Assembly (NCBI GenBank): GCA_937899155.1 | Contig: CALDJM010000051.1 | Span: 1-6,704 of the forward strand | Source of the DNA: an uncultured bacterium | Lineage (GTDB): Bacteria; Patescibacteriota; Dojkabacteria; SC72 | Length of the DNA: 6,704 nucleotides | Direction: 5' to 3' | Shown here: piece by piece, positions 1 to 5,820 of the stretch | How positions within the stretch are numbered: the first letter of the stretch is position 1 | How the letters are laid out: each line of letters starts with the position of its first letter | Notes under the pieces: generated by a model | What the model saw: the letters and a program-made list of their open reading frames with translations, nothing else | Databases searched by the model: none | Told to the model about the DNA's origin: nothing | Translations under genes and position numbers: made by a program

Positions 1-638
1 CAAGGGAAGTCAGGTAGAAGCTCTTGAGCATCTTCATCAACCAACAAAAGGTCTCTCTCTATCTCTTTCTTAACTCTTTCACTTAAACCATTTTTTGCTT
101 CTTCAACAGATACTGTTTCGTACCAAATATCATTGAATTTAGAAAATATTCTTACTCCTTCTACATCTTTAACCCAATACTCACCACTTTTCATACCCTC
201 AGAACCAACAGGAACAGAGAGTACTAGCTCCCAACCTAGCTTCGGGAGTTGCTTTTTGTAGAAGTCATATACTTCAGATACTCTTGTTTGATTGGGTAGA
301 CGGTATGCAGAGTTGCCACTACTAACAAAATTGGAAACACTTTTTTCATTCATTTCGTTTTTGAAAATAAATTGGGATTGAGGATATGCAGGAATATCTT
401 TCATTCCTATGACATTCTCACTACTGACAGCTCCTTTGTTTTCTCTCATCCTAATTACAGCAAAAACTAACACAACAAACAGAGCAACTACAAGAAGTAT
501 TATAAAAAGAACCAAAGTAATATTCTTTAATTTACTCCATTCAAACCTCTTTCTTCGAGTTGTTTTAGAACCTTTTGAAAAGATACCTACAGACCTTTTT
601 CTTTGCACCTTAGGTCTAGGATTTTTTCTCTGGGGCAT
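1..638 (-). CDS. Single-pass membrane protein of unknown function, 3' end missing
   Basis: An uninterrupted minus-strand frame of 212 codons runs off the left edge with no stop. The first ~38 residues are strongly basic (many Arg/Lys, beginning MPQRKNPRPK). A hydrophobic helix at about residues 40-62 follows, and then a polar, probably extracytoplasmic domain, so the topology is likely N-terminus inside. Around residues 119-137 is a segment 'VSEVYDFYKKQLPKLGWEL'. The pattern of a helix ending in 'FYkk-Lpk-GW' recurs in uncharacterised bacterial exported domains, but I cannot name the family. The start at 638 is chosen because AGAGG (650-646) sits 7 bases upstream. An in-frame ATG at 692 would add 18 basic residues, but it has no ribosome binding site and would lie only about 6 bases from the predicted transcription start. 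The gene diverges from tRNA-Gln. Function unknown. Confidence 0.8.
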   Translation of the reverse strand, partial: MPQRKNPRPKVQRKRSVGIFSKGSKTTRRKRFEWSKLKNITLVLFIILLVVALFVVLVFAVIRMRENKGAVSSENVIGMKDIPAYPQSQFIFKNEMNEKSVSNFVSSGNSAYRLPNQTRVSEVYDFYKKQLPKLGWELVLSVPVGSEGMKSGEYWVKDVEGVRIFSKFNDIWYETVSVEEAKNGLSERVKKEIERDLLLVDEDAQELLPDFP

Positions 639-645
639 ATATATA

Positions 646-650
646 CCTCT
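646..650 (-). promoter_or_regulatory. Shine-Dalgarno AGAGG of the left-edge membrane protein gene
   Basis: On the minus strand AGAGG lies 7 bases before the ATG at 638. It decides between this start and the in-frame ATG at 692. It is the clearest Shine-Dalgarno site seen near any start codon in the window; the other genes lack one. Confidence 0.6.
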
Positions 651-704
651 TGTATCTCTTATATTTTGTTTCTGTTTTCTTCTACCAAACATACGGGTAG
701 AAAT

Positions 705-713
705 AGTATATCA
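705..713 (-). promoter_or_regulatory. Extended -10 promoter for the left-edge membrane protein gene
   Basis: The minus strand reads TGA-TATACT, an extended -10 element. The predicted transcription start is near 698, giving a leader of about 60 bases that contains the AGAGG site before the ATG at 638. I see no good -35 hexamer, which is common for extended -10 promoters. It lies beside, and diverges from, the tRNA-Gln promoter. Confidence 0.45.
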
Positions 714-735
714 TTTCTTTTAATATGGTATATAT

Positions 736-743
736 TGTATAAT
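736..743 (+). promoter_or_regulatory. -10 element of the tRNA-Gln promoter
   Basis: A perfect TATAAT (738-743), preceded directly by TG, lies 11 bases before the mature tRNA 5' end. Transcription would start near 750, leaving a 5' leader of about 5 bases for RNase P to remove. The -35 region (about 715-720, TTCTTT) is weak. Only about 50 bases separate the predicted starts of this transcript and the divergent membrane-protein transcript. Confidence 0.55.
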
Positions 744-754
744 CTATCCGAAAA

Positions 755-828
755 TGCGGGATCATCTAATGGTAGGATGCCGGTCTTTGAAGCCGAGAAT
801 CATGGTTCGAATCCATGTCCCGCAACCA
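755..828 (+). tRNA. tRNA-Gln, anticodon TTG (UUG), CCA encoded
   Basis: The sequence folds as a complete cloverleaf. The acceptor stem pairs 755-761 (TGCGGGA) with 818-824 (TCCCGCA), giving seven pairs including the T1-A72 pair typical of tRNA-Gln. The D arm is at 764-778 with GG at 771-772. The anticodon loop is 785-791 (CTTTGAA), with anticodon TTG at 787-789 reading CAA, and by wobble CAG, for glutamine. The anticodon stem has four pairs plus a C780/A796 mismatch at its base. The T arm is 801-817, with TTCGAAT in the loop. Discriminator A825 and CCA 826-828 are genomically encoded. The gene stands alone; no second tRNA follows. Confidence 0.96.
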
Positions 829-830
829 GA

Positions 831-882
831 AATACATAGACTAAAAGTACTGTTTTTGGTATAATAGAAGTAGTTATGTATT
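831..882. repeat. 12-bp inverted repeat bracketing a promoter, downstream of tRNA-Gln
   Basis: The left arm 831-843 (AATACATA, bulged G839, ACTA) pairs with the right arm 871-882 (TAGTTATGTATT): 12 base pairs with one bulge and a 27-base loop. The stem is almost all A-T. Neither strand has a U-tract straight after the stem, so it is not a canonical intrinsic terminator. It touches the TAA stop of the 89-residue gene and starts two bases after the tRNA CCA, so it could still act as a 3'-end or processing structure. An operator around the enclosed promoter is another option. Confidence 0.45.
837..865 (+). promoter_or_regulatory. Extended -10 promoter pointing antisense into the 89-residue gene
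   Basis: TGG-TATAAT at 857-865 is a perfect extended -10. TAGACT at 837-842 (4 of 6 matches to TTGACA) lies 17 bases upstream. It is the best sigma-70-like promoter by eye in the window. The predicted start is near 872, and the transcript would run antisense through the 89-residue minus-strand gene. The first downstream ATGs (876, 884) open frames of only a few codons, so no protein explains it. In an AT-rich genome a chance match is possible. Confidence 0.4.
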
Positions 883-1150
883 AATGAATCCCCCTTAATT
901 GTCTTAAAGAATCTCCGATCTTGTTAAATGCATTTTGTAATATTGTATTGTTTGAATCAACAGGAGCAATATCATCAAGTAGAAGATCTAAATCATCTTC
1001 AGAAACAAAGATATCATTAATATCCATGAGGTTTTCATATGCATACTGTAGTTTGGAAGCTACAATGCTATGACCGTTACTATCCCAATGAAAGGCTTGG
1101 TATAGTGCTAATACTTCTTCTCTTGTTAGTTGTAATACACCTCTTTGCAT
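881..1150 (-). CDS. Small acidic hypothetical protein, 89 aa
   Basis: I do not recognise the family. The 89-residue product (starts MQRGVLQLTREEVLALYQAF) is acidic and predicted mostly helical. A central Asp/Glu/Leu-rich stretch at about residues 43-64 (DINDIFVSEDDLDLLLDDIA) is followed by a C-terminal helix ending RQLRGIH. There is no signal peptide, membrane segment, cysteine pair or DNA-binding motif that I can see, so a cytosolic partner protein is plausible. No Shine-Dalgarno precedes the ATG at 1150. A TATAGT at 1162-1157 is spaced so that transcription would start at the A of the ATG, which supports this start and a leaderless mRNA. It lies 115 bp downstream of nadK on the same strand, but probably has its own promoter. 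A perfect extended -10 points antisense into it from its 3' end. The chance that it is a real gene is good but not certain. Confidence 0.65.
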   Translation of the reverse strand: MQRGVLQLTREEVLALYQAFHWDSNGHSIVASKLQYAYENLMDINDIFVSEDDLDLLLDDIAPVDSNNTILQNAFNKIGDSLRQLRGIH

Positions 1151-1265
1151 AGTGTAACTATATAATAAATTCTAAAATTTTAACATATATTTTTAAAAAT
1201 ACCGTCAAGAATCAATACATACTCTCATAGTAGATAATAGATGGATTGAGAAGAACTCCTAACAG
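1151..1265. other. AT-rich spacer between nadK and the 89-residue gene
   Basis: The 115-bp spacer contains the -10 element above and a 14-base A/T palindrome (TATTTTTAAAAATA, about 1189-1202). No hairpin-plus-U-tract terminator for nadK is convincing. The short GAG/CTC pairing just after the nadK stop has only three pairs. No open frame of note and no RNA gene is seen. Confidence 0.5.
1157..1162 (-). promoter_or_regulatory. -10 element placed for a leaderless 89-residue gene
   Basis: The minus strand reads TATAGT, followed by six bases and then ATG, so the predicted +1 is the A of the start codon at 1150. There is no TG extension and no convincing -35 hexamer at 17 bases. A TTGACG farther upstream, about 1210-1205, is too far away to pair with it. 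Confidence 0.4.
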
Positions 1266-1976
1266 CTACTTCCTAAACCTATGTCCCATCTCTATTCTTT
1301 TTCTTAAAAACACACCCTTATCTAAAAATGCTATCTTAATCTTAGAACCTTTCTTTAAAACAAGCTCTGAGCCCTCTTCTAACACATCAGATTTAACATT
1401 TGTTAGATATATTCTAACACCATTAGCTTTTATTAAAACCTCTTCAAAACGAATAATATCATTAATCTGCTTATTACAAACAACACCCGTTATGGACAAA
1501 AGATCCGAATCTAAAGGAAGCATCATTCCGTTATTGTTGTAATTGAAAGCAGTAGAGCCAATAGGGGTGCTAATACAAAGACCAGAACCTCTAAATTCAA
1601 AATCTTTAAAATCACAACTTTCAGTAGAGAGATTAAAATAGTGGTTGTTCATAATCTCATCTCCTAATATAACATCATTAACAGCCTCACCAAGCTTCTT
1701 ATCATCGAGATATGCTGCAATGGCATGAGATTGAAACACATCTACACTTACCTTATCATCCATAAGGAAATTAACAGTACCATGAGCTTTACCTAAAAAA
1801 GGTATTCCCTTTTCAATATTCTCTTGAATACTATGTAGCATACTACCATCTCCTCCAGCCACAAGATATAGTTGAGGTTCTTTCTCTTCTAATAGCTGAG
1901 GGAATTCTTTCTGTATGAACTCATTAAAACTCTCAGCTTTAGGATATTTCCCATTTACTAAATATTTAATCCTCAT
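1266..1976 (-). CDS. nadK: NAD kinase (ATP-NAD kinase), short form, 236 aa
   Basis: It phosphorylates NAD to NADP in the cytosol, the only known route to NADP. The family motifs appear in order. 'GGDGS' (41-45) stands for the usual GGDGT, with catalytic Asp43. 'GKAHGTVNFLM' (62-72) is in the position of the 'G-N-x-GFL' segment. 'AVND' (98-101) stands for the NE motif, with Glu replaced by Asp. 'GSGLCISTPIGSTAFNYNNNG' is the conserved glycine-rich NAD-binding segment at about 130-150 (first GSG, then STPIGSTAF). At 236 residues it is shorter than typical bacterial enzymes (about 260-300), with a reduced N-terminal region before GGDG. It starts at ATG 1976, 5 bp after the uvrB stop, with no Shine-Dalgarno, so translational coupling in a uvrB-nadK operon is likely. 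It stops with TAG. Related lipid or sphingosine kinases share GGDG, but the STPIGSTAF segment favours NAD kinase. Confidence 0.9.
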   Translation of the reverse strand: MRIKYLVNGKYPKAESFNEFIQKEFPQLLEEKEPQLYLVAGGDGSMLHSIQENIEKGIPFLGKAHGTVNFLMDDKVSVDVFQSHAIAAYLDDKKLGEAVNDVILGDEIMNNHYFNLSTESCDFKDFEFRGSGLCISTPIGSTAFNYNNNGMMLPLDSDLLSITGVVCNKQINDIIRFEEVLIKANGVRIYLTNVKSDVLEEGSELVLKKGSKIKIAFLDKGVFLRKRIEMGHRFRK

Positions 1977-1981
1977 ATTTT

Positions 1982-3943
1982 TTACATACTTAAATTAATA
2001 TCTCTAATCCTATCTCTTAATTGTGAGGCCTTTTCGAACTGCAACCTATCTGCAGCAATTAACATCTGTTCATTTAACTCTTTTATTAGCAATCTCTTCT
2101 GCTTAATATCCATTTTCTCAATATCCAAATCTACTTCTTCTATTTGATCCTCTTTCTCTACTAACCTTGCTCTAATTTCTTTTGTAATACTTTTAGGTGT
2201 AATATTATGCTTTCTGTTGTACTCCTCTTGATATTGTCTTCTTCTATTTGTCTCATCTAATGCATACTTCATGCTTTCTGTAATTTGGTCTGCATACATA
2301 ATGACCCTACCCTCCACATGTCTAGCTGCTCTACCAATTGTTTGCACAAGACTTGTCTTAGACCTTAAAAAGCCCTCCTTGTCGGCATCTAGGATAAGGA
2401 CTAAAGATACCTCGGGTAAATCAATACCTTCTCTTAGAAGATTTATACCTATGACGACATCATACTCACCCAATCTTAGGTCTCTTAAAATATCCACTCT
2501 TTCAACAGTATCTATATCAGAGTGAAGGTATTGAACTTTAATATCTATGTCTTTTAGGTATGTAGTTAAGTCTTCAGCAAATCTTTTAGTCAGTGTTGTA
2601 ATTAGTACTCTTTGTTTTTTCTTAACAGAAGCCTCTATTTGAGCAATTACATCATCTATCTGATTCTCTGTTGGTTTAACCTCCACATGTGGGTCTAGCA
2701 AGCCTGTAGGTCTTGTTAGAAGCTCTGTAATCTGCATATTACTATCTTCCAACTCCCACTGTGCTGGTGTTGCTGAGATATACAGAGTATTACCTTGTTT
2801 CTTTCTGAATTCTTCAAAATTCAGAGGTCTGTTATCTCTAGCTGTTGGTAATCTAAATCCATATTCAATTAAATTATCTTTCCTAGCCTTATCACCATTG
2901 TACATACCACCAATCTGTGGGATTGTAATGTGTGATTCATCGATAAAAAGAAGATAATCTTCAGGAAAATAGTCAAGAAGAGTGTAGGGTGGCTCTCCAG
3001 ATTTTCTACCATCAAAATATATACTGTAGTTTTCCATACTCTTGCAATATCCAACCTCCCTAAGCATCTCAATATCATAATTTGTTTTCTGTTCAAGCCT
3101 GTGTGCTTCTAGTTCTTTACCAATATTTCTTAAAAAAGTAACTCTCTGTTGTAAATCTTTTTGAATATTACCAATTGCACTATCAATAATCTCTTTAGAG
3201 TAAACAAGCGATGTAGCAGGGAATATTAAGATTTCATTCTCCTTACTTAATACATGTTTGGATATTGGATCTACCTTCACTATCCTTTCGACAGTATTCC
3301 CAAAAAGTTCAATTCTAATGGATACATCTTCATACGGAGGAAATATTTCAATGATATCTCCAGCTATTCTAAAAACTCCGTTTGTAAAATCATATGTATC
3401 TCTTTCATATCTCATTTGTACTAATTCTAGAGCTATTTGTGAAAGCTCAATCTGTTGTCCTATGTAAAATGACAAAGATCTGTTTTGATAGTTTTCAGGT
3501 TGACCAATGTTGTATATACAAGATACTGAAGCAACGACAACAGTGTCTCTTCTTGTTATAGCAGAATTCATTGCACCGAATCTTAAGTTCTCTATCTCTT
3601 TGTTAACTTGTGATTCTTTTTCAATATATAAATCTTTTGCAGGAACATATGCCTCTGGTTGGTAATAGTCGTAATATGAGACAAAATATTTGACAGAGTT
3701 ATTTGGGAAGAACTCTTTAAACTCCTCATATAGCTGTGCAGCAAGTGTTTTGTTGTGAGAGATAATTAGAGATGGTCTATTTAATTTCTCAATAATGTTT
3801 GCCATTACAAAAGTCTTCCCAGACCCTGTCACCCCAAGAAGTGTTTGTCTTTGAATATCTTTAGCTCTTTGAACAATCTGTTTTATAGCTTTGCTTTGAT
3901 CTGCTGAAGCTTTGTATTTTGCTTCTAACTTGAAGTCTTGCAC
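1982..3943 (-). CDS. uvrB: UvrABC system protein B (excision-repair helicase-like subunit)
   Basis: UvrB accepts damaged DNA from UvrA, verifies the lesion and recruits the UvrC nuclease. The 653-residue length matches the family. In order: Walker A GVTGSGKT at about 37-44; the tyrosine-rich beta-hairpin 'YDYYQPEAYVP' at about 91-101, which inserts between DNA strands; 'SCIYNIGQPENY' at about 141-152; Walker B 'FIDESH' at about 332-337; 'YISATPAQWE' at about 387-396; helicase motif V 'GINLLREGIDLPEV' at about 498-511; motif VI 'QTIGRAARH' at about 533-541; and a C-terminal UVR domain of about 35 residues (around 613-648) that binds UvrC. All key elements are intact. The start is GTG at 3943, since the protein begins at the usual family position and no in-frame ATG fits better. 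An extended -10 places +1 on this GTG. It is followed by nadK and diverges from mutL across 42 bp. Confidence 0.98.
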   Translation of the reverse strand: MQDFKLEAKYKASADQSKAIKQIVQRAKDIQRQTLLGVTGSGKTFVMANIIEKLNRPSLIISHNKTLAAQLYEEFKEFFPNNSVKYFVSYYDYYQPEAYVPAKDLYIEKESQVNKEIENLRFGAMNSAITRRDTVVVASVSCIYNIGQPENYQNRSLSFYIGQQIELSQIALELVQMRYERDTYDFTNGVFRIAGDIIEIFPPYEDVSIRIELFGNTVERIVKVDPISKHVLSKENEILIFPATSLVYSKEIIDSAIGNIQKDLQQRVTFLRNIGKELEAHRLEQKTNYDIEMLREVGYCKSMENYSIYFDGRKSGEPPYTLLDYFPEDYLLFIDESHITIPQIGGMYNGDKARKDNLIEYGFRLPTARDNRPLNFEEFRKKQGNTLYISATPAQWELEDSNMQITELLTRPTGLLDPHVEVKPTENQIDDVIAQIEASVKKKQRVLITTLTKRFAEDLTTYLKDIDIKVQYLHSDIDTVERVDILRDLRLGEYDVVIGINLLREGIDLPEVSLVLILDADKEGFLRSKTSLVQTIGRAARHVEGRVIMYADQITESMKYALDETNRRRQYQEEYNRKHNITPKSITKEIRARLVEKEDQIEEVDLDIEKMDIKQKRLLIKELNEQMLIAADRLQFEKASQLRDRIRDINLSM

Positions 3944-3949
3944 ATATAT

Positions 3950-3958
3950 ATTTTAGCA
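3950..3958 (-). promoter_or_regulatory. Extended -10 promoter for leaderless uvrB
   Basis: The minus strand reads TGC-TAAAAT, then ATATAT, then the GTG start at 3943. Counting the last hexamer base as -7 puts +1 exactly on the G of GTG. There is no Shine-Dalgarno and no room for one. It is back-to-back with the mutL promoter. Confidence 0.55.
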
Positions 3959-3966
3959 GATATCTG
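3957..3966. repeat. 10-bp palindrome CAGATATCTG between the uvrB and mutL promoters
   Basis: CAGATATCTG is a perfect palindrome. It overlaps the TG of the uvrB extended -10 and ends 4 bases before that of mutL. It does not match the LexA boxes known from E. coli or Bacillus. It is a candidate site for a dimeric regulator of both genes, but a 10-base palindrome can occur by chance. Confidence 0.3.
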
Positions 3967-3970
3967 AATA

Positions 3971-3979
3971 TGTTAGAAT
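3971..3979 (+). promoter_or_regulatory. Extended -10 promoter for leaderless mutL
   Basis: TGT-TAGAAT at 3971-3979 is followed by six bases (3980-3985) and then the ATG at 3986. The predicted +1 is the A of the ATG. No Shine-Dalgarno precedes the start. The -35 position (3951-3956, TTTTAG) is poor and overlaps the uvrB -10. Confidence 0.55.
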
Positions 3980-3985
3980 GTAGAT

Positions 3986-5818
3986 ATGTCAGGAATAAAG
4001 TTAAACAGATTGTCAGATGAGGTTGTAAGGCAGATTGCTGCAGGAGAGGTGATAGAGAGACCTGCATCTGTTGTGAAAGAGTTGGTTGATAATTCCATTG
4101 ATGCAGGAGCACAAAATATTGTTGTTAAAGTGAAAAATGGTGGTATAGACCTTGTGGAGGTTTCTGATGATGGTATTGGTATTCCAAAAGAAAACCTCCC
4201 TTTGATTTTTCAATCGCATACAACATCTAAACTGAATAGTATCGAGGATTTAAATACTCTGCTTAGTATGGGTTTTAGGGGTGAGGCTTTACCAACAATA
4301 ACATCTGTTGCGAAAGTTCAAGTTGATTCTAAGTACGAAGCAGAACAGAGAGCACACTCTATATTTTTTAATGAAACAGGAGCATGCGAAGTTAGTACTG
4401 TAGCTAAAGAGAAAGGAACAACTGTCAAAGTTGAAAATCTCTTTCACAACATACCTGCTAGAAGAAAATATCTTAAAACTGCAACAACAGAGTACCGAAA
4501 GATATTCGAGATGTTAAATAGATACTATTTGATATATCCAAATATCTCATTTGTTTTGGAAAAAGATGGTAAAAGAGTTGTAAGTCTTGATTTAGTAACA
4601 GGTAGTAATGCAGGGGAATTGGTAAAAGAGAGAGTTAGAGATGTACTAGGAAAGAGTTTTGATGAAGATATGTTAGAAATTAAGTATGATGGGGCTGGAA
4701 CAAAGATTTCTGGATTTGCATCTCACCCATCTAAACATAAAAGTAGGAGTGCTTCCCAGTATATTTTTGTAAATAATAGACCAATCACAGATAGAGGCAT
4801 TATCCGAGCCATTATGGAAGGATACTCTAGATATCTGCCTTTTGGACAGAAGGTTGATTTTGTAATAAATATAAATATCCAACCTGAATTTGTAGATGTT
4901 AATGTACACCCAAGGAAAGAAGAGGTTAGGTTTGAAAATCCATACAGAGTGTACTCAGCAGTAGAGGAAGCTGTTAGACATGCTTTAGAGAAAGCACTTT
5001 CATACAGAAAAGAAACAGACTTTCAAACTTTAAGAGACACATTCAATCAGAAATCTTCAATATCCTCACCTAAAAAAGGAAAGACATACTCTCAACCAAC
5101 AAACCTCTACTCTTCTTCCAACCAAACAACCTCTGTACAAGACACCCTTCTTTTCACAAAAGAACTTTTCAAAGAAGTCCCATATTCAAACACACAACAG
5201 ACCAATTACTATCAAGAGAGTACAGAAAAAGAAGATAGCTCGGATATTAGATCTATATCTCAGATATTTAATAAGTATATCGTTATTGAATTTATAGATG
5301 AAAGACTATGGATATTAGATCAGCATGCTGCAGCAGAAAGAATAAATTTTGAGAAACTTGTTAACAGAGAAAAGAATCTTTCTATGCTTCAAAACCTCTT
5401 AGTACCTGTACAAATTTCCTTTACTAAAGAACAAACAATCTTTTTAAAGGAAAATAGTACTTTCTTTGCAGAGTTAGGTTTTCTATTTGAGATAGAAGAT
5501 GAGGGGATTGCACTTAAAACTATTCCTGCAGAGTACAGTGAATCGAATTTTGAAAAGATATTTTTAGAAATATTTGCTTTAGAAGATGATGTTGATTTGT
5601 TAGCCAAATCCTTGCAGAAGCGAAAAGAGGATGTATTAGCAACAATTGCGTGTCACGGAAGTATTAGAGCTGGACAAAGTCTGCCATATCAAGAGATGTT
5701 AAATATTTTTAATGAATTGCAAGATTGTACAAATGGATATAGCTGTCCTCACGGAAGACCTATTATATGGAAGCTCACATTGGATGAAATAGATAAACAT
5801 TTTGAAAGAACATATTAA
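3986..5818 (+). CDS. mutL: DNA mismatch repair protein MutL, endonuclease type
   Basis: MutL links mismatch recognition by MutS to strand removal. The N-terminal GHKL ATPase shows catalytic Glu32 and Asn36 in 'KELVDNSIDAGA' (31-42), 'DDGIGI' (61-66), 'TSKL' (80-83), 'GFRGEAL' (96-102), 'NIPARRKYLK' (155-164) and 'VDVNVHPRKEEVRF' (303-316). A Ser/Thr/Gln/Asn-rich linker spans about 340-420. The C-terminal domain carries the endonuclease metal site: 'DQHAAAERINFE' (445-456, matching DQHA-x2-E-x4-E), 'ACHGSIRAG' (555-563) and 'CPHGRP' (587-592). 'QNLLVP' (469-474) resembles the beta-clamp-binding motif of Bacillus MutL. The protein should therefore nick DNA itself, as in bacteria without MutH. 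Its 610 residues are normal for the family. ATG 3986 is placed at +1 of an extended -10, giving a leaderless mRNA. The aminotransferase gene follows after 2 bp; mutS is not in the window. Confidence 0.98.
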   Translation: MSGIKLNRLSDEVVRQIAAGEVIERPASVVKELVDNSIDAGAQNIVVKVKNGGIDLVEVSDDGIGIPKENLPLIFQSHTTSKLNSIEDLNTLLSMGFRGEALPTITSVAKVQVDSKYEAEQRAHSIFFNETGACEVSTVAKEKGTTVKVENLFHNIPARRKYLKTATTEYRKIFEMLNRYYLIYPNISFVLEKDGKRVVSLDLVTGSNAGELVKERVRDVLGKSFDEDMLEIKYDGAGTKISGFASHPSKHKSRSASQYIFVNNRPITDRGIIRAIMEGYSRYLPFGQKVDFVININIQPEFVDVNVHPRKEEVRFENPYRVYSAVEEAVRHALEKALSYRKETDFQTLRDTFNQKSSISSPKKGKTYSQPTNLYSSSNQTTSVQDTLLFTKELFKEVPYSNTQQTNYYQESTEKEDSSDIRSISQIFNKYIVIEFIDERLWILDQHAAAERINFEKLVNREKNLSMLQNLLVPVQISFTKEQTIFLKENSTFFAELGFLFEIEDEGIALKTIPAEYSESNFEKIFLEIFALEDDVDLLAKSLQKRKEDVLATIACHGSIRAGQSLPYQEMLNIFNELQDCTNGYSCPHGRPIIWKLTLDEIDKHFERTY

Positions 5819-5820
5819 AA

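Noticed and set aside
409..723. Plus-strand open frame of 104 codons, hydrophobic product
   Set aside because: It is antisense to the membrane protein gene. Its hydrophobic stretches are the complement of that gene's basic and membrane-helix codons.
603..839. Plus-strand open frame running through the tRNA-Gln gene
   Set aside because: It overlaps the whole tRNA and the promoter region, and its start lies inside the minus-strand membrane protein gene. It has no ribosome site and the product shows no family features.
1189..1202. TATTTTTAAAAATA palindrome as a regulatory site
   Set aside because: It is pure A/T low-complexity sequence in an AT-rich spacer, expected by chance.
1246..1542. Plus-strand open frame of 98 codons
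   Set aside because: It lies antisense inside nadK, whose motifs are clear in the other strand. No supporting start signal.
3943..3945. ATG overlapping the uvrB GTG start
   Set aside because: It is out of frame with uvrB and meets a stop within a few codons.
3857..4219. Minus-strand open frames across the 5' ends of uvrB and mutL
   Set aside because: They cross conserved Walker A and GHKL coding sequence in the wrong frame and have no start signals.
5006..5245. Compositionally odd, C-rich and purine-poor stretch in mutL as possible foreign insertion
   Set aside because: It encodes the Ser/Thr/Gln/Asn-rich linker expected between the ATPase and endonuclease domains of MutL, and the reading frame is intact on both sides.
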